NCBI GenBank assembly: GCA_016202915.1
Contig: JACQNT010000228.1
Span: 1 to 8,150 of the forward strand
Source: Acidobacteriota bacterium
Lineage (GTDB): Bacteria; Acidobacteriota; Polarisedimenticolia; Gp22-AA2
Length of the DNA stretch: 8,150 nt
Direction: 5' to 3'
In this document: positions 1 through 6,121 of the stretch, piece by piece
How the letters are laid out: every line of letters starts with the position of its first letter
How positions within the stretch are numbered: the stretch's first letter is position 1
The notes under the pieces: model-generated
Database searches by the model: none
What the model saw: the letters and a program-made list of their open reading frames with translations, nothing else
Told to the model about the DNA's origin: nothing
Program-made: the position numbers and the translations under genes

Positions 1-40
1 AGCTTGGAAGGCTGATGCTCTACCCCTGAGCTACTCCCGC
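1..40 (-). tRNA. tRNA-Gly (anticodon UCC), 5' part, cut by the window edge
   Basis: The minus strand from 40 down to 1 reads as the first 40 bases of a glycine tRNA: acceptor 5' strand GCGGGAG, then TA, D-stem GCTC/GAGC around an AGGGGTA loop, and the 5' half of the anticodon arm. The anticodon TCC lies at 8-6, flanked by CT and AA as expected, and decodes GGA/GGG. The variable, T and 3' acceptor parts lie outside the window, so the 3' end and any encoded CCA cannot be seen. It is the third member of a Thr-Tyr-Gly cluster, 89 bases downstream of tRNA-Tyr. No promoter of its own was recognised, so it is probably co-transcribed with the other two. Confidence 0.93.
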
Positions 41-129
41 ACCGAACCACGAGCGACCAGGGCGAAGACGACCGCCTCCCGCCGTCGTCTGGCCTCAGCC
101 GAGGTCACCCGATCGAACCCTCGTGAGAG

Positions 130-215
130 TGGTGGGGAGAGGAGGATTCGAACCTCCGAAGCACATCGGCGGCAGATTTACAGTCTGCTCCCTTTGACCG
201 CTCGGGAATCTCCCC
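130..215 (-). tRNA. tRNA-Tyr (anticodon GUA)
   Basis: A complete class II tRNA of 86 bases with an encoded CCA (132-130). The acceptor strands GGGGAGA (215-209) and TCTCCCC (140-134) pair perfectly. The anticodon stem GCAGA/TCTGC encloses CTGTAAA, giving anticodon GTA at 181-179. A long variable arm (CCGA paired with TCGG) is present, as expected for bacterial tRNA-Tyr. The T arm GGAGG-TTCGAAT-CCTCC is intact. It sits between tRNA-Thr and tRNA-Gly, the classic order seen upstream of tuf in many bacteria. Confidence 0.97.
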
Positions 216-284
216 ACGAGACGCGCCGCCTGACCGACGCCGACAACGGGACGGCGCAAACACAAACGCCCGCCCCCGCGGGCA

Positions 285-360
285 TGGAGCTGGCGAAGGG
301 ATTTGAACCCCCGACCCGCTGATTACAAATCAGCTGCTCTACCCGCTGAGCTACGCCAGC
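285..360 (-). tRNA. tRNA-Thr (anticodon UGU)
   Basis: A complete 76-base tRNA with encoded CCA (287-285) and discriminator T at 288. Acceptor strands GCTGGCG (360-354) and CGCCAGC (295-289) pair perfectly. The anticodon stem CTGAT/ATCAG encloses TTTGTAA, giving anticodon TGT at 327-325, which decodes ACA and by wobble ACG. The T arm, with loop TTCAAAT, is intact. It is the first gene of the tRNA cluster, starting about 8 bases after the predicted transcription start of the promoter at 375-404. An open frame can be read through it on the minus strand, but that is only the well-known translation artefact of tRNA genes. Confidence 0.97.
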
Positions 361-374
361 GTCACAAACGCAGC

Positions 375-404
375 ATACTAGCATGGTCGGCGCAAGTCTT
401 GCAA
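375..404 (-). promoter_or_regulatory. Predicted promoter of the Thr-Tyr-Gly tRNA cluster
   Basis: On the minus strand a -35-like TTGCAA (404-399) is followed by an 18-base spacer ending in TGC, then a -10-like TAGTAT (380-375). The TGC makes this an extended -10. The predicted start is near 368, about 8 bases before mature tRNA-Thr, and the stretch between -10 and start (GCTGCG) is GC-rich, as is usual for growth-rate-controlled stable RNA promoters. The region is clearly richer in A+T than its surroundings. The -35 is only a 4/6 match, so the call rests mainly on position, the extended -10 and local composition. Confidence 0.6.
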
Positions 405-415
405 CAGGACAACTT

Positions 416-434
416 AAAAAATCACCGGCCGGCG
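416..434 (-). terminator. Possible intrinsic terminator after rlmB
   Basis: Minus strand: CGCC, loop GGCC, GGTG (434-423), one A, then six T (421-416). The stem is only four pairs, one of them G-U, but the T run is the only one of its length noticed in this GC-rich window. It overlaps the rlmB stop codon (424-422). It would separate the protein operon from the tRNA promoter immediately downstream. The weak stem keeps confidence moderate. Confidence 0.42.
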
Positions 435-1219
435 TTCGGAGGGCCACCTGCCGGGGGCGACCCCCGCCGCGCCGCGGGTGCGGATCCCCTTTGCGACCTC
501 CTCTGGCGGACCGTCTCGAAGAGGACGACCCCCGCGGCCACGGCGAGGTTCAGCGATTGCACGCCCCTGTCGAGAGGGATCGACAGGACGGCGTCGCAGC
601 TCTCCCGGGCGAGCCGCCTGAGCCCCTTACCCTCTCCCCCCAGGACCAGGGCGAGCGGCAGCGTGAGGTCGAACTCGCTCCAGGGCGTTTCGCCGGCCGG
701 GTCCAGGCCCGCCGTCCAGATCCCCCTGCTCTTGAGGGAGTCGATCAACGCCACGATGTTCCCCACCCGGGCGACCGGGAGCCTCTCCGCCGCGCCTGCC
801 GCCGCCCTGACGGCGGACATCGTGAGGCCCGCTGCCCGGTGCTCGGGAAGGAACAGGCCGTCGGCCCCGGCTGCGGCCGCGGCGCGGATGACGGCCCCCA
901 GGTTGCGCGGGTCCTCGACGCCGTCGAGCACGACGAAGAGCGGAGGGGATCCGGCGCCCTCGAGAACCTCCGCCGGATCGGCGTATGCCTGCCCGGCGAC
1001 GAAGGCGACGACTCCCTGGTGCCGCTCTCCGTCCGCGAGGCGATCGAGGGCCCGCTCCGGCTGCCTGTGGACCGCGACCGCCGCGGCGCGCGCCGCCTCG
1101 AGGACCTCCTTCACGCGCCCGTCGCGCCGGCCCGCGGAGACGACGACGCGGGTGACGGTCCGCTGGCCGGCGCGCAGCGCCGCGAGGACAGCGTGGATTC
1201 CGACGATGCGACCGCTCAA
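422..1219 (-). CDS. rlmB: 23S rRNA 2'-O-ribose methyltransferase, RlmB/TrmH family (SPOUT)
   Basis: A 265-residue SpoU-type methyltransferase, in E. coli the enzyme that 2'-O-methylates G2251 of 23S rRNA with S-adenosylmethionine. An N-terminal substrate-binding domain (RIVGIHAVLAAL, residues 4-15; HQGVVA, 67-72) is followed by the knotted catalytic domain. Motif 1 is LDGVEDPRNLGAVIRAA (98-114, with N106 and R112), motif 2 LVLGGEGKGLRRL (191-203, E196), and motif 3 IPLDRGVQSLNLAVAAG (214-230, S222 and N224). No in-frame ATG or GTG lies near the N-terminus. The TTG at 1219, overlapping the gltX TGA as TTGA with AAGGG five bases upstream, is the best start. The last ~25 residues after VRQR are a low-complexity Arg/Pro/Gly tail beyond the usual ~245-residue length. 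Family assignment is firm; the exact target nucleotide is inferred from the family. Confidence 0.93.
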   Translation of the reverse strand: MSGRIVGIHAVLAALRAGQRTVTRVVVSAGRRDGRVKEVLEAARAAAVAVHRQPERALDRLADGERHQGVVAFVAGQAYADPAEVLEGAGSPPLFVVLDGVEDPRNLGAVIRAAAAAGADGLFLPEHRAAGLTMSAVRAAAGAAERLPVARVGNIVALIDSLKSRGIWTAGLDPAGETPWSEFDLTLPLALVLGGEGKGLRRLARESCDAVLSIPLDRGVQSLNLAVAAGVVLFETVRQRRSQRGSAPAARRGSPPAGGPPNAGR

Positions 1220-2736
1220 GAGCGCCCTTCGCTCCCGGTCGCGGCGAGGAGCGCCCGCGCCCGCTCGGCGCAGGAGGCGACGCGTCCGCGGAGCTTCAGG
1301 CGGCTGCCGTCCTCGATCAACGGCAGCAGCCTGACCAGCTCCGGTCCGGAGGCGGTCCCGGTCAGGGCGATCCGGATCGGGTGGTACAGATCCCTCCCCT
1401 TGACGCCGCACTCCCTGCGGACGTCCTCGGCGAGCGCCTGGAACCGCGGGGCGTTCAGCGGCTCCCCCGCCAGGCGGCGCGCCAGGGCCTCGATCACGCG
1501 ACGCGAGCCGGGATCCGACAGGGCCTTCCTTACCTGAATGTCGGCGAGGCTCCGCTGCGGCGAGAATTCGAAGAGGAACGCCGCCTCCTTCACCAGGTCC
1601 GCCATCCGGGACAGCCGCTCGGCGAACAGGAGCGCCAGGCGTCCGGCCCACTCCCAGGCCTCGGGGCCGGCCGCGTGGTCCCACCAGCCGGCCTCCTCCA
1701 GCGGGCCCGCCGCCATGGCCGCGAGACGCGGCCCCGGCAGGCGCGCCATGTGGCGGGCGGCGAGCGCGTCCAGCTTCTGCACATCGAAAATCGCGGGGGC
1801 CCTGGAGACGCGCGCCAGATCGAAGCGCGCCACGATCTCCTCCCGGGTCAGGAACTCCTGGCCGTCCGCGGGGGACCAGCCGAGCAGGGCGAGATGGTTC
1901 AGAAGCGCCTCAGGCGGGTAACCCTGCCTGCGGAACCAGGCGACCGTCGCCGCCCCCTCCCGCTTGCTGAGCGGCGACCCGCCTGGGCCGACGATCAGCG
2001 GCAGGTGGGCGAACTCGGGCAGGGACGCGACCCCCAGCGCGCGGTAGACGAGGATCTGGCGCGGCGTGTTCGACAGGTGGTCGTCACCACGGATCACATG
2101 GGTGACGCGCATCTGGAGATCGTCGACGACCACGGCGAAATTGTAGGAGGGCCGGGCGTCGCGCCGGAGGACGACGAAGTCGCCGATCTGCGTCACCGGA
2201 AACCGGACCGCGCCGTGCACCCGATCCTCGAAGTTCACGGCCGCGGCGCCGCCCGCCCCGGCCGCGACGTTGAAGCGGATCGCCGCCGGCTCGCCCGCCC
2301 GCCGCCGCGCCGCCTCGTGGCCGGGGATGGCGCGGCAGCGCCCGGAATAGAGCGACACCAGCCCGGCCTCGCGCTGCGCGGCGCGCTCCTCCTCGAGACG
2401 CTCCAGGGAGCAGAAACAGGGGTAGGCGAAGCCGCGCTCGATGAGCTCCTCCGCCTTGCCCCGGTACAGCTCCAGCCTCTCCGACTGGCGGTACGGCCCC
2501 GCGTCCCCTCCCTCGTCGACCCCCTCGTCCCAGCCGAGGCCGAGCCAGCGGAGGTCCTCCATCAGGCCCGTCTCGTGCTCGGGAAGCGAGCGGGCGGCGT
2601 CGGTGTCCTCGATTCTCAAGATAAATGTGCCGCCCCGGCCGCGGGCGTGCAGCCAGTTGAACAGGGCGGTCCGGGCGTTGCCCACGTGCAGGTCGCCGGT
2701 GGGCGAGGGCGCGAAGCGGACGCGGGGAGCGCTCAT
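1216..2736 (-). CDS. gltX: Glutamyl-tRNA synthetase (class I)
   Basis: A cytoplasmic enzyme that charges tRNA-Glu with glutamate using ATP. The 506-residue length is near the upper end of normal for the family. Class I signatures are visible: the HIGH-type motif within PSPTGDLHVGNARTALFNWL (residues 11-30, HVGN at 17-20), RIEDTD (41-46), RGDDHLSNTPRQ (216-227), and the KMSKR-type loop as PLSKR (255-259). A CxC at 107-109 with Y130 and C134 matches the usual zinc-site region. The C-terminal part is the helical anticodon-binding domain, ending with IRIALTGTASGPEL. The start ATG at 2736 overlaps the ispF stop as ATGA and has GGGGAG seven bases upstream. Whether it also misacylates tRNA-Gln, as in organisms that lack GlnRS, cannot be judged here. 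It is translationally coupled on both sides, to ispF and rlmB. Confidence 0.97.
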   Translation of the reverse strand: MSAPRVRFAPSPTGDLHVGNARTALFNWLHARGRGGTFILRIEDTDAARSLPEHETGLMEDLRWLGLGWDEGVDEGGDAGPYRQSERLELYRGKAEELIERGFAYPCFCSLERLEEERAAQREAGLVSLYSGRCRAIPGHEAARRRAGEPAAIRFNVAAGAGGAAAVNFEDRVHGAVRFPVTQIGDFVVLRRDARPSYNFAVVVDDLQMRVTHVIRGDDHLSNTPRQILVYRALGVASLPEFAHLPLIVGPGGSPLSKREGAATVAWFRRQGYPPEALLNHLALLGWSPADGQEFLTREEIVARFDLARVSRAPAIFDVQKLDALAARHMARLPGPRLAAMAAGPLEEAGWWDHAAGPEAWEWAGRLALLFAERLSRMADLVKEAAFLFEFSPQRSLADIQVRKALSDPGSRRVIEALARRLAGEPLNAPRFQALAEDVRRECGVKGRDLYHPIRIALTGTASGPELVRLLPLIEDGSRLKLRGRVASCAERARALLAATGSEGRS

Positions 2737-3305
2737 CGCCCGGCTCCCCGCCGCGGCGCGGGGGGGCGTGACGGCCGGCGGGCGCGGCCGAGGAGCACGA
2801 TGGCCTGCGCCAGGATCCCCTCCCGCCTGCCGACCGAGCCGATTCCCTCGCACCTCTTGGCCTTGATCCCGACGCACGACGGGGTGCAGCCCAGGGCCCC
2901 GGCCAGGGCGCGCCGCATCGCCTCGAGGTGCGGCCCCAGCCGGGGAGCCTCCGCCAGGACCACGGCGTCGAGGTTGACGAGCGCGTATCCCGCCGCGCGC
3001 GCCTCCGCCATGACCTCCTTCACGAAGAGGAGGCTGGAGCGGCCGCGATGCCTCTCGTCGGTGTCAGGGAAGCGGGTCCCCATGTCGGGCAGCCCCAGCG
3101 CTCCCAGGAGCGCGTCGCAGACGGCGTGCGCGAGGACGTCGGCGTCCGAGTGGCCGGCCAGACCGCGGTCGTGCGCGATCTCGACTCCGCCCAGGACCAG
3201 GCGGCGCCCCGGCGCAAGGGGATGCACGTCCGTCCCGCAGCCGATGCGGAACGCCGGGAGCGCCCGCCGGCCGCCCCTGCCAGGGGACCGCCGCCCCTCA
3301 GCCAC
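2733..3305 (-). CDS. ispF: 2-C-methyl-D-erythritol 2,4-cyclodiphosphate synthase
   Basis: The fifth MEP-pathway enzyme. It cyclises CDP-methylerythritol phosphate to MEcPP with release of CMP, normally as a trimer with an active-site metal. The metal ligands are present: D26 and H28 in GTDVHPL, and H60 in HSDADVLAHAVCDALLGAL. FPDTD (79-83) is also typical. The region that usually reads KAxTxE..GFxGRGEG is here KAKRCEGIGSVGRREG (148-163), a noticeable variant. At 190 residues it is about 30 longer than usual, from a ~19-residue Arg/Gly N-terminal lead-in and an Arg/Pro C-terminal tail. The GTG start at 3305 is favoured by GGAGG six bases upstream; it overlaps the end of ispD by 8 bp. The end overlaps gltX by 4 bp. 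Confidence 0.95.
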   Translation of the reverse strand: MAEGRRSPGRGGRRALPAFRIGCGTDVHPLAPGRRLVLGGVEIAHDRGLAGHSDADVLAHAVCDALLGALGLPDMGTRFPDTDERHRGRSSLLFVKEVMAEARAAGYALVNLDAVVLAEAPRLGPHLEAMRRALAGALGCTPSCVGIKAKRCEGIGSVGRREGILAQAIVLLGRARRPSRPPAPRRGAGR

Positions 3306-3987
3306 GACCGCCCTCCGCCTGCTCCGCCGCCAGCAGGGCCTCCGCGTGCATCAGATCGATGGCGGTGGTGATCTTGATGTTGCGCGCCGACCCCTCGATC
3401 AGCACCACGCGGCCCCCGATCCGCTCCACCAGGGAGGCGTCGTCGGTCCCCAGGAACCCGTCTTTCTCCGCCCGCGCATGCGCCGCGCGCAAAAGGTCAC
3501 TGCGGAACCCCTGCGGCGTCTGCGCCAGGCGCAGCCTGTCGCGCGGCAGCGTCTCGGCGACGGCGCCGTCGTCGCCGATCCTCTTCACGGTGTCCGTCGG
3601 CGGGATCGCGGGGACGGCGGCGCCGTGCTCGAGCGCCGCGTCGATGACGGCGTCGACGAGGGCGGCGGGGACCAGCGGCCGGGCGGCGTCGTGCACCAGG
3701 ACGATGTCCGCTTCGGGGAGGGCGCGCAGGCCCCGGCGCACCGACTCCTGCCGCTCCGCCCCCCCGCGGACCAGCGTCACGCGCGCCGCGGCGGGGCCGA
3801 GGGCCGCGCGGGCCTCCTCCGGGTGGGCCACCACGACCACCACGGGGCCGACGCGCGGGCGGGAGGCCAGGGCGCCGACCGCCCGCGCCAGCATCGGCTC
3901 GCCCGCAACCGGCAGCAGGGCCTTGGCCCGGTAGGCGCCCATGCGGGCGCCCCGGCCTGCGGCGACGATGACGGCTGCGACGACCAT
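3298..3987 (-). CDS. ispD: 2-C-methyl-D-erythritol 4-phosphate cytidylyltransferase
   Basis: The third MEP-pathway enzyme, which couples CTP and MEP to form CDP-ME. At 229 residues it has normal length and is a single-domain Rossmann-like nucleotidyltransferase. The N-terminal CTP-binding signature AAGRGARMGAYRAK (9-22) supplies R15 and K22. VHDAARP (98-104), DTVK (132-135), QTPQGF (156-161), TDDASLVE (181-188) and NIKITT (203-208) follow. R149, T181 and K205 keep the spacing of the MEP-binding residues R157, T189 and K213 of E. coli IspD. The ATG at 3987 gives the canonical N-terminus, but its Shine-Dalgarno is poor (GGGAACC just upstream). It lies 53 bp after frr and overlaps ispF by 8 bp. 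IspD and IspF act two steps apart and are often adjacent or fused. Confidence 0.96.
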   Translation of the reverse strand: MVVAAVIVAAGRGARMGAYRAKALLPVAGEPMLARAVGALASRPRVGPVVVVVAHPEEARAALGPAAARVTLVRGGAERQESVRRGLRALPEADIVLVHDAARPLVPAALVDAVIDAALEHGAAVPAIPPTDTVKRIGDDGAVAETLPRDRLRLAQTPQGFRSDLLRAAHARAEKDGFLGTDDASLVERIGGRVVLIEGSARNIKITTAIDLMHAEALLAAEQAEGGRG

Positions 3988-3998
3988 GGTTCCCGGGG

Positions 3999-4024
3999 CG
4001 GCCCGCGCGGCGGACGGCCCGCGC
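3999..4024. repeat. Pair of 10-bp direct repeats between frr and ispD
   Basis: CGGCCCGCGC occurs at 3999-4008 and again at 4015-4024, separated by 6 bases, inside the 53-bp gap between the frr stop and the ispD start. No T run, promoter or clear hairpin accompanies it. In such GC-rich DNA it may be chance. Confidence 0.5.
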
Positions 4025-4040
4025 TTCAGGCGGGTCGTGG

Positions 4041-4601
4041 TCAGACCTTCAAGACTTCTTCTTCCTTGTGCTTCCCGAGCTCGTCGATCCGCTTGATATG
4101 ATGATCGGTCTGCTTCTGGACCAGGTCGAGGCCCCGCTTCTCGTCGTCCTCCGAGATCTTCTTCTCCCTGAGGAGCCTCTTGAAGCCGTCGTTGGCGTCG
4201 CGGCGCTCGAGGCGGATCGCGGTGCGGCCGTGCTCGGCGATCTCGTGGACCTTCTTCGCCAGCTGCCTGCGGCGCTCCTCGGTGAGAGGCGGGATCGGGA
4301 TGCGGACCACCTTGCCGTCGTTGGACGGGTTGAGGCCGAGGTCCGCCGATCGGATCGCCTTCTCGACCTTCGGGATGAGCGAGACGTCCCAGGGCTGGGC
4401 CACGATCAGGGTCGGATCCGGGATGGTGAGGCTCGCCACCTGCTGCACCGGCGTCGGCGTGCCGTAGTATTCCACCGTGATCCCGTCGAGGACGGCGAGC
4501 GAGGCTCGCCCGGTCCGGATCGCCGCCAGCTCGCGGCGGGTGTGCTCCACCGTCTCGTCCATCTTGTTCTGGGCCGTTTGAATGATGTCGTTCAGCGGCA
4601 T
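4041..4601 (-). CDS. frr: Ribosome recycling factor
   Basis: A cytoplasmic factor that, with EF-G, splits post-termination ribosomes. At 186 residues it matches the family length (185 in E. coli). Domain I is the long three-helix bundle formed by both ends; RTGRAS (29-34) and the hinge plus domain II containing EYYGTPTPVQQVASL (44-58) are characteristic. IPIPPLTEERRRQL (101-114) and RLERRDANDGFK (130-141) are conserved helix sequences, followed by KKISEDDEKR. The ATG at 4601 has GGAGGAG at 4613-4607, five bases upstream. That Shine-Dalgarno and the start lie inside the 3' end of pyrH, with a 10-bp overlap, so translation is probably coupled. The pyrH-frr pair is one of the most conserved gene neighbourhoods in bacteria. 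Confidence 0.98.
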   Translation of the reverse strand: MPLNDIIQTAQNKMDETVEHTRRELAAIRTGRASLAVLDGITVEYYGTPTPVQQVASLTIPDPTLIVAQPWDVSLIPKVEKAIRSADLGLNPSNDGKVVRIPIPPLTEERRRQLAKKVHEIAEHGRTAIRLERRDANDGFKRLLREKKISEDDEKRGLDLVQKQTDHHIKRIDELGKHKEEEVLKV

Positions 4602-5323
4602 GGCGACTCCTCCACGATCGTGCCGATCCTGTCCCCCATCACCACCCGCGTGATGTTGCCGCGCACGCCCAGGTAGAAGACGCTGATCGGCAGGCGGTTG
4701 TCCATGCACAGCGAGATCGCCGTCGCGTCCATCACCCCAAGGCCCTTCTTCAGGACGTCCCGGTGGGTGATGGTCTCGAACTTCTTCGCCTTCGGGTCCT
4801 TCCTCGGGTCGTTCGTGTAGATCCCCTCCACCTGCGTGGCTTTGAGGAGGACCTCCGCCTTGACCTCCATCGCCCGCAGGGCGGCGGCGCTGTCGGTGGT
4901 GAAGTAAGGGTTCCCGGTGCCGGCGGCGATGATCACCACGCGGCCCTTCTCCAGGTGGCGGATGGCGCGGCGGCGGATGTACGGCTCGGCGACCTGGCGG
5001 ATCTCGATGGCGGACAGGACGCGGGTGTGGACTCCCAGCTTCTCGAGGGCGTCCTGGACCGCCAGGGAGTTGATGACCGTCGCCAGCATCCCCATGTGGT
5101 CGCCGGTGACGCGGTCCACGCCCGCGGTCGCCCCCGCCAGGCCGCGGTAGATGTTCCCGCCCCCGATCACCAGGGCGATCTGGATCCCCAGACCGTGCAC
5201 CTCGCGGACCTCGTCGGCGAGGCCCGCGATCACGTCCGGGTCCAGCCCGAACTGCCGCGAGCCCATGAGGGCCTCGCCCGACAGCTTGAGAAGCACCCGC
5301 TGGAACCTGGGTCCCCTCTCCAC
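4592..5323 (-). CDS. pyrH: Uridylate kinase (UMP kinase)
   Basis: Phosphorylates UMP to UDP with ATP in pyrimidine nucleotide synthesis. It belongs to the amino acid kinase fold and is normally a hexamer. The 243-residue length is normal (241 in E. coli). Visible signatures are RVLLKLSGEALMG (9-21), GGGNIYRG (54-61), DHMGMLATVINSLA (75-88), GTGNPYFTTDSAAALRA (135-151), KATQVEGIYTNDP (161-173) and MDATAISLCMDN (198-209). There is no ATG at the N-terminus. GTG at 5323 is preferred because GGGGGTG lies six bases upstream; GTG at 5332 would add three residues but has almost no spacing to a Shine-Dalgarno. A much longer open frame extends upstream, but it overlaps tsf in another frame and is not part of the protein. 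Confidence 0.96.
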   Translation of the reverse strand: MERGPRFQRVLLKLSGEALMGSRQFGLDPDVIAGLADEVREVHGLGIQIALVIGGGNIYRGLAGATAGVDRVTGDHMGMLATVINSLAVQDALEKLGVHTRVLSAIEIRQVAEPYIRRRAIRHLEKGRVVIIAAGTGNPYFTTDSAAALRAMEVKAEVLLKATQVEGIYTNDPRKDPKAKKFETITHRDVLKKGLGVMDATAISLCMDNRLPISVFYLGVRGNITRVVMGDRIGTIVEESPCR

Positions 5324-5329
5324 TCCAGC

Positions 5330-5338
5330 CACCCCCTC
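5330..5338 (-). promoter_or_regulatory. Ribosome binding site deciding the pyrH start
   Basis: Minus strand GAGGGGGTG. Its last three bases are themselves an in-frame GTG (5332), a rival start codon. Used as a Shine-Dalgarno, the GGGGGTG part sits six bases before the GTG at 5323, a good distance, whereas GTG 5332 would have only about two bases to GAGG. This favours the shorter protein. Confidence 0.6.
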
Positions 5339-5361
5339 AGGAAGGATGGGACGCGCGTCCT

Positions 5362-5988
5362 TCAGCGCGGGCGGTCGCCCGCCGCCCGGCGGTCGCCCTG
5401 CCCCAGGACGAAGCGCACGAACCGCCGCACGCGGATGTTCTCCCCGCATCTGGCGATGACGGAATTCACCAGGTCCTGGACCGTGAGGCCCGGGTCGCGC
5501 ACGAACGGCTGCTCCATGAGGCAGAACTCCTGGTAGAACTTTTCGATCTTTCCGGCCACGATCTTCTCCGCCACCGCCTCGGGCTTGCCGGTGGCCCGGG
5601 CCTGCTGGCGGTAGATCTCCCGCTCCTCCTTCAGGATCTCCTCGGTGACCTCCTGCCGGTCCACGAAGCGCGGCTCGGAGGCGGCGATGTGCATGGCCAG
5701 CTCCTTGACCAGGCCCTGGAAGTCCGGCGTCCGGGCGACGAAATCGGTCTCGCAGTTCACCTCGACGAGGACCCCGATCCGGCCCCCGCCGTGGATGTAG
5801 GAACCGACCGCCCCTTCGCTCGTGGTCCTGGCCGATCTCTGCGCCGCGGTCGCCTGCCCCTTCTGGCGCAGGATCTTGTGGGCCTGATCGAGATCCCCCC
5901 GGGCTTCGACCAGAGCGGCCTTGCAGTCCATCATCGGCGCCCCGCTCCGTTCGCGGAGCTCCTTGACCATCGAAGCGTTGATCTCCAT
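5362..5988 (-). CDS. tsf: Elongation factor Ts, short form
   Basis: The guanine-nucleotide exchange factor that recycles EF-Tu-GDP to EF-Tu-GTP. The N-terminal UBA-like domain covers residues 1-45 (MVKELRERSGAPMMDCKAAL; the family usually has TGAGMMDCK). The core carries the EF-Tu contact motif TDFVA (81-85) inside VEVNCETDFVART. It then runs through KIEKFYQEFCLMEQPFVRD to CGENIRVRRFVRF near the end. At 208 residues it is one of the short EF-Ts forms, lacking much of the second core half and coiled coil of the 283-residue E. coli protein. The ATG at 5988 is chosen because GAGGAG (5999-5994) lies five bases upstream; ATG 5970 would be too far. The long in-frame upstream extension is Arg-rich shadow sequence overlapping the rpsB end. 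Confidence 0.96.
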   Translation of the reverse strand: MEINASMVKELRERSGAPMMDCKAALVEARGDLDQAHKILRQKGQATAAQRSARTTSEGAVGSYIHGGGRIGVLVEVNCETDFVARTPDFQGLVKELAMHIAASEPRFVDRQEVTEEILKEEREIYRQQARATGKPEAVAEKIVAGKIEKFYQEFCLMEQPFVRDPGLTVQDLVNSVIARCGENIRVRRFVRFVLGQGDRRAAGDRPR

Positions 5989-6049
5989 CCACTCTCCTCG
6001 CCGGTTCCTGGATTGAGGCGGCCGCCGGTCCGCGCGGGCCGCGACCGCG

Positions 6050-6064
6050 CCCCGGCTGCCGGGG
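6050..6064 (-). promoter_or_regulatory. Strong hairpin in the rpsB-tsf spacer
   Basis: CCCCGG-CAG-CCGGGG on the minus strand is a perfect six-pair GC stem with a three-base loop (seven pairs on paper). It lies in the 133-bp spacer between rpsB (stop at 6122) and tsf (start at 5988), the longest gap within the protein-coding run. A second imperfect stem, GGTC/GACC flanked, lies at about 6028-6047. There is no T run, so it is not a standard terminator. It could modulate tsf expression relative to rpsB or protect the mRNA. Confidence 0.5.
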
Positions 6065-6121
6065 ACCTGCGCTGGGTTCTGATGGCGGTGAGGCGTGCGC
6101 GGCTGGCGGGACGGACCCGGC

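Noticed and set aside
178..447. An 89-codon minus-strand frame across tRNA-Thr
   Set aside because: It includes translated tRNA sequence (GVAQRVEQLICNQRVGGS), a familiar artefact, and also covers the tRNA promoter and part of tRNA-Tyr.
1381..4101. A 906-codon open frame on the plus strand
   Set aside because: It lies antisense to gltX, ispF, ispD and the end of frr, all of which have clear family motifs. Its translation is Arg/Ala/Gly/Pro-rich with no domain. Long antisense open frames are expected where GC content is this high.
5324..5992. A long in-frame N-terminal extension of pyrH
   Set aside because: It overlaps tsf in a different frame, reads as low-complexity Gly/Arg sequence, and UMP kinase has its normal length from 5323.
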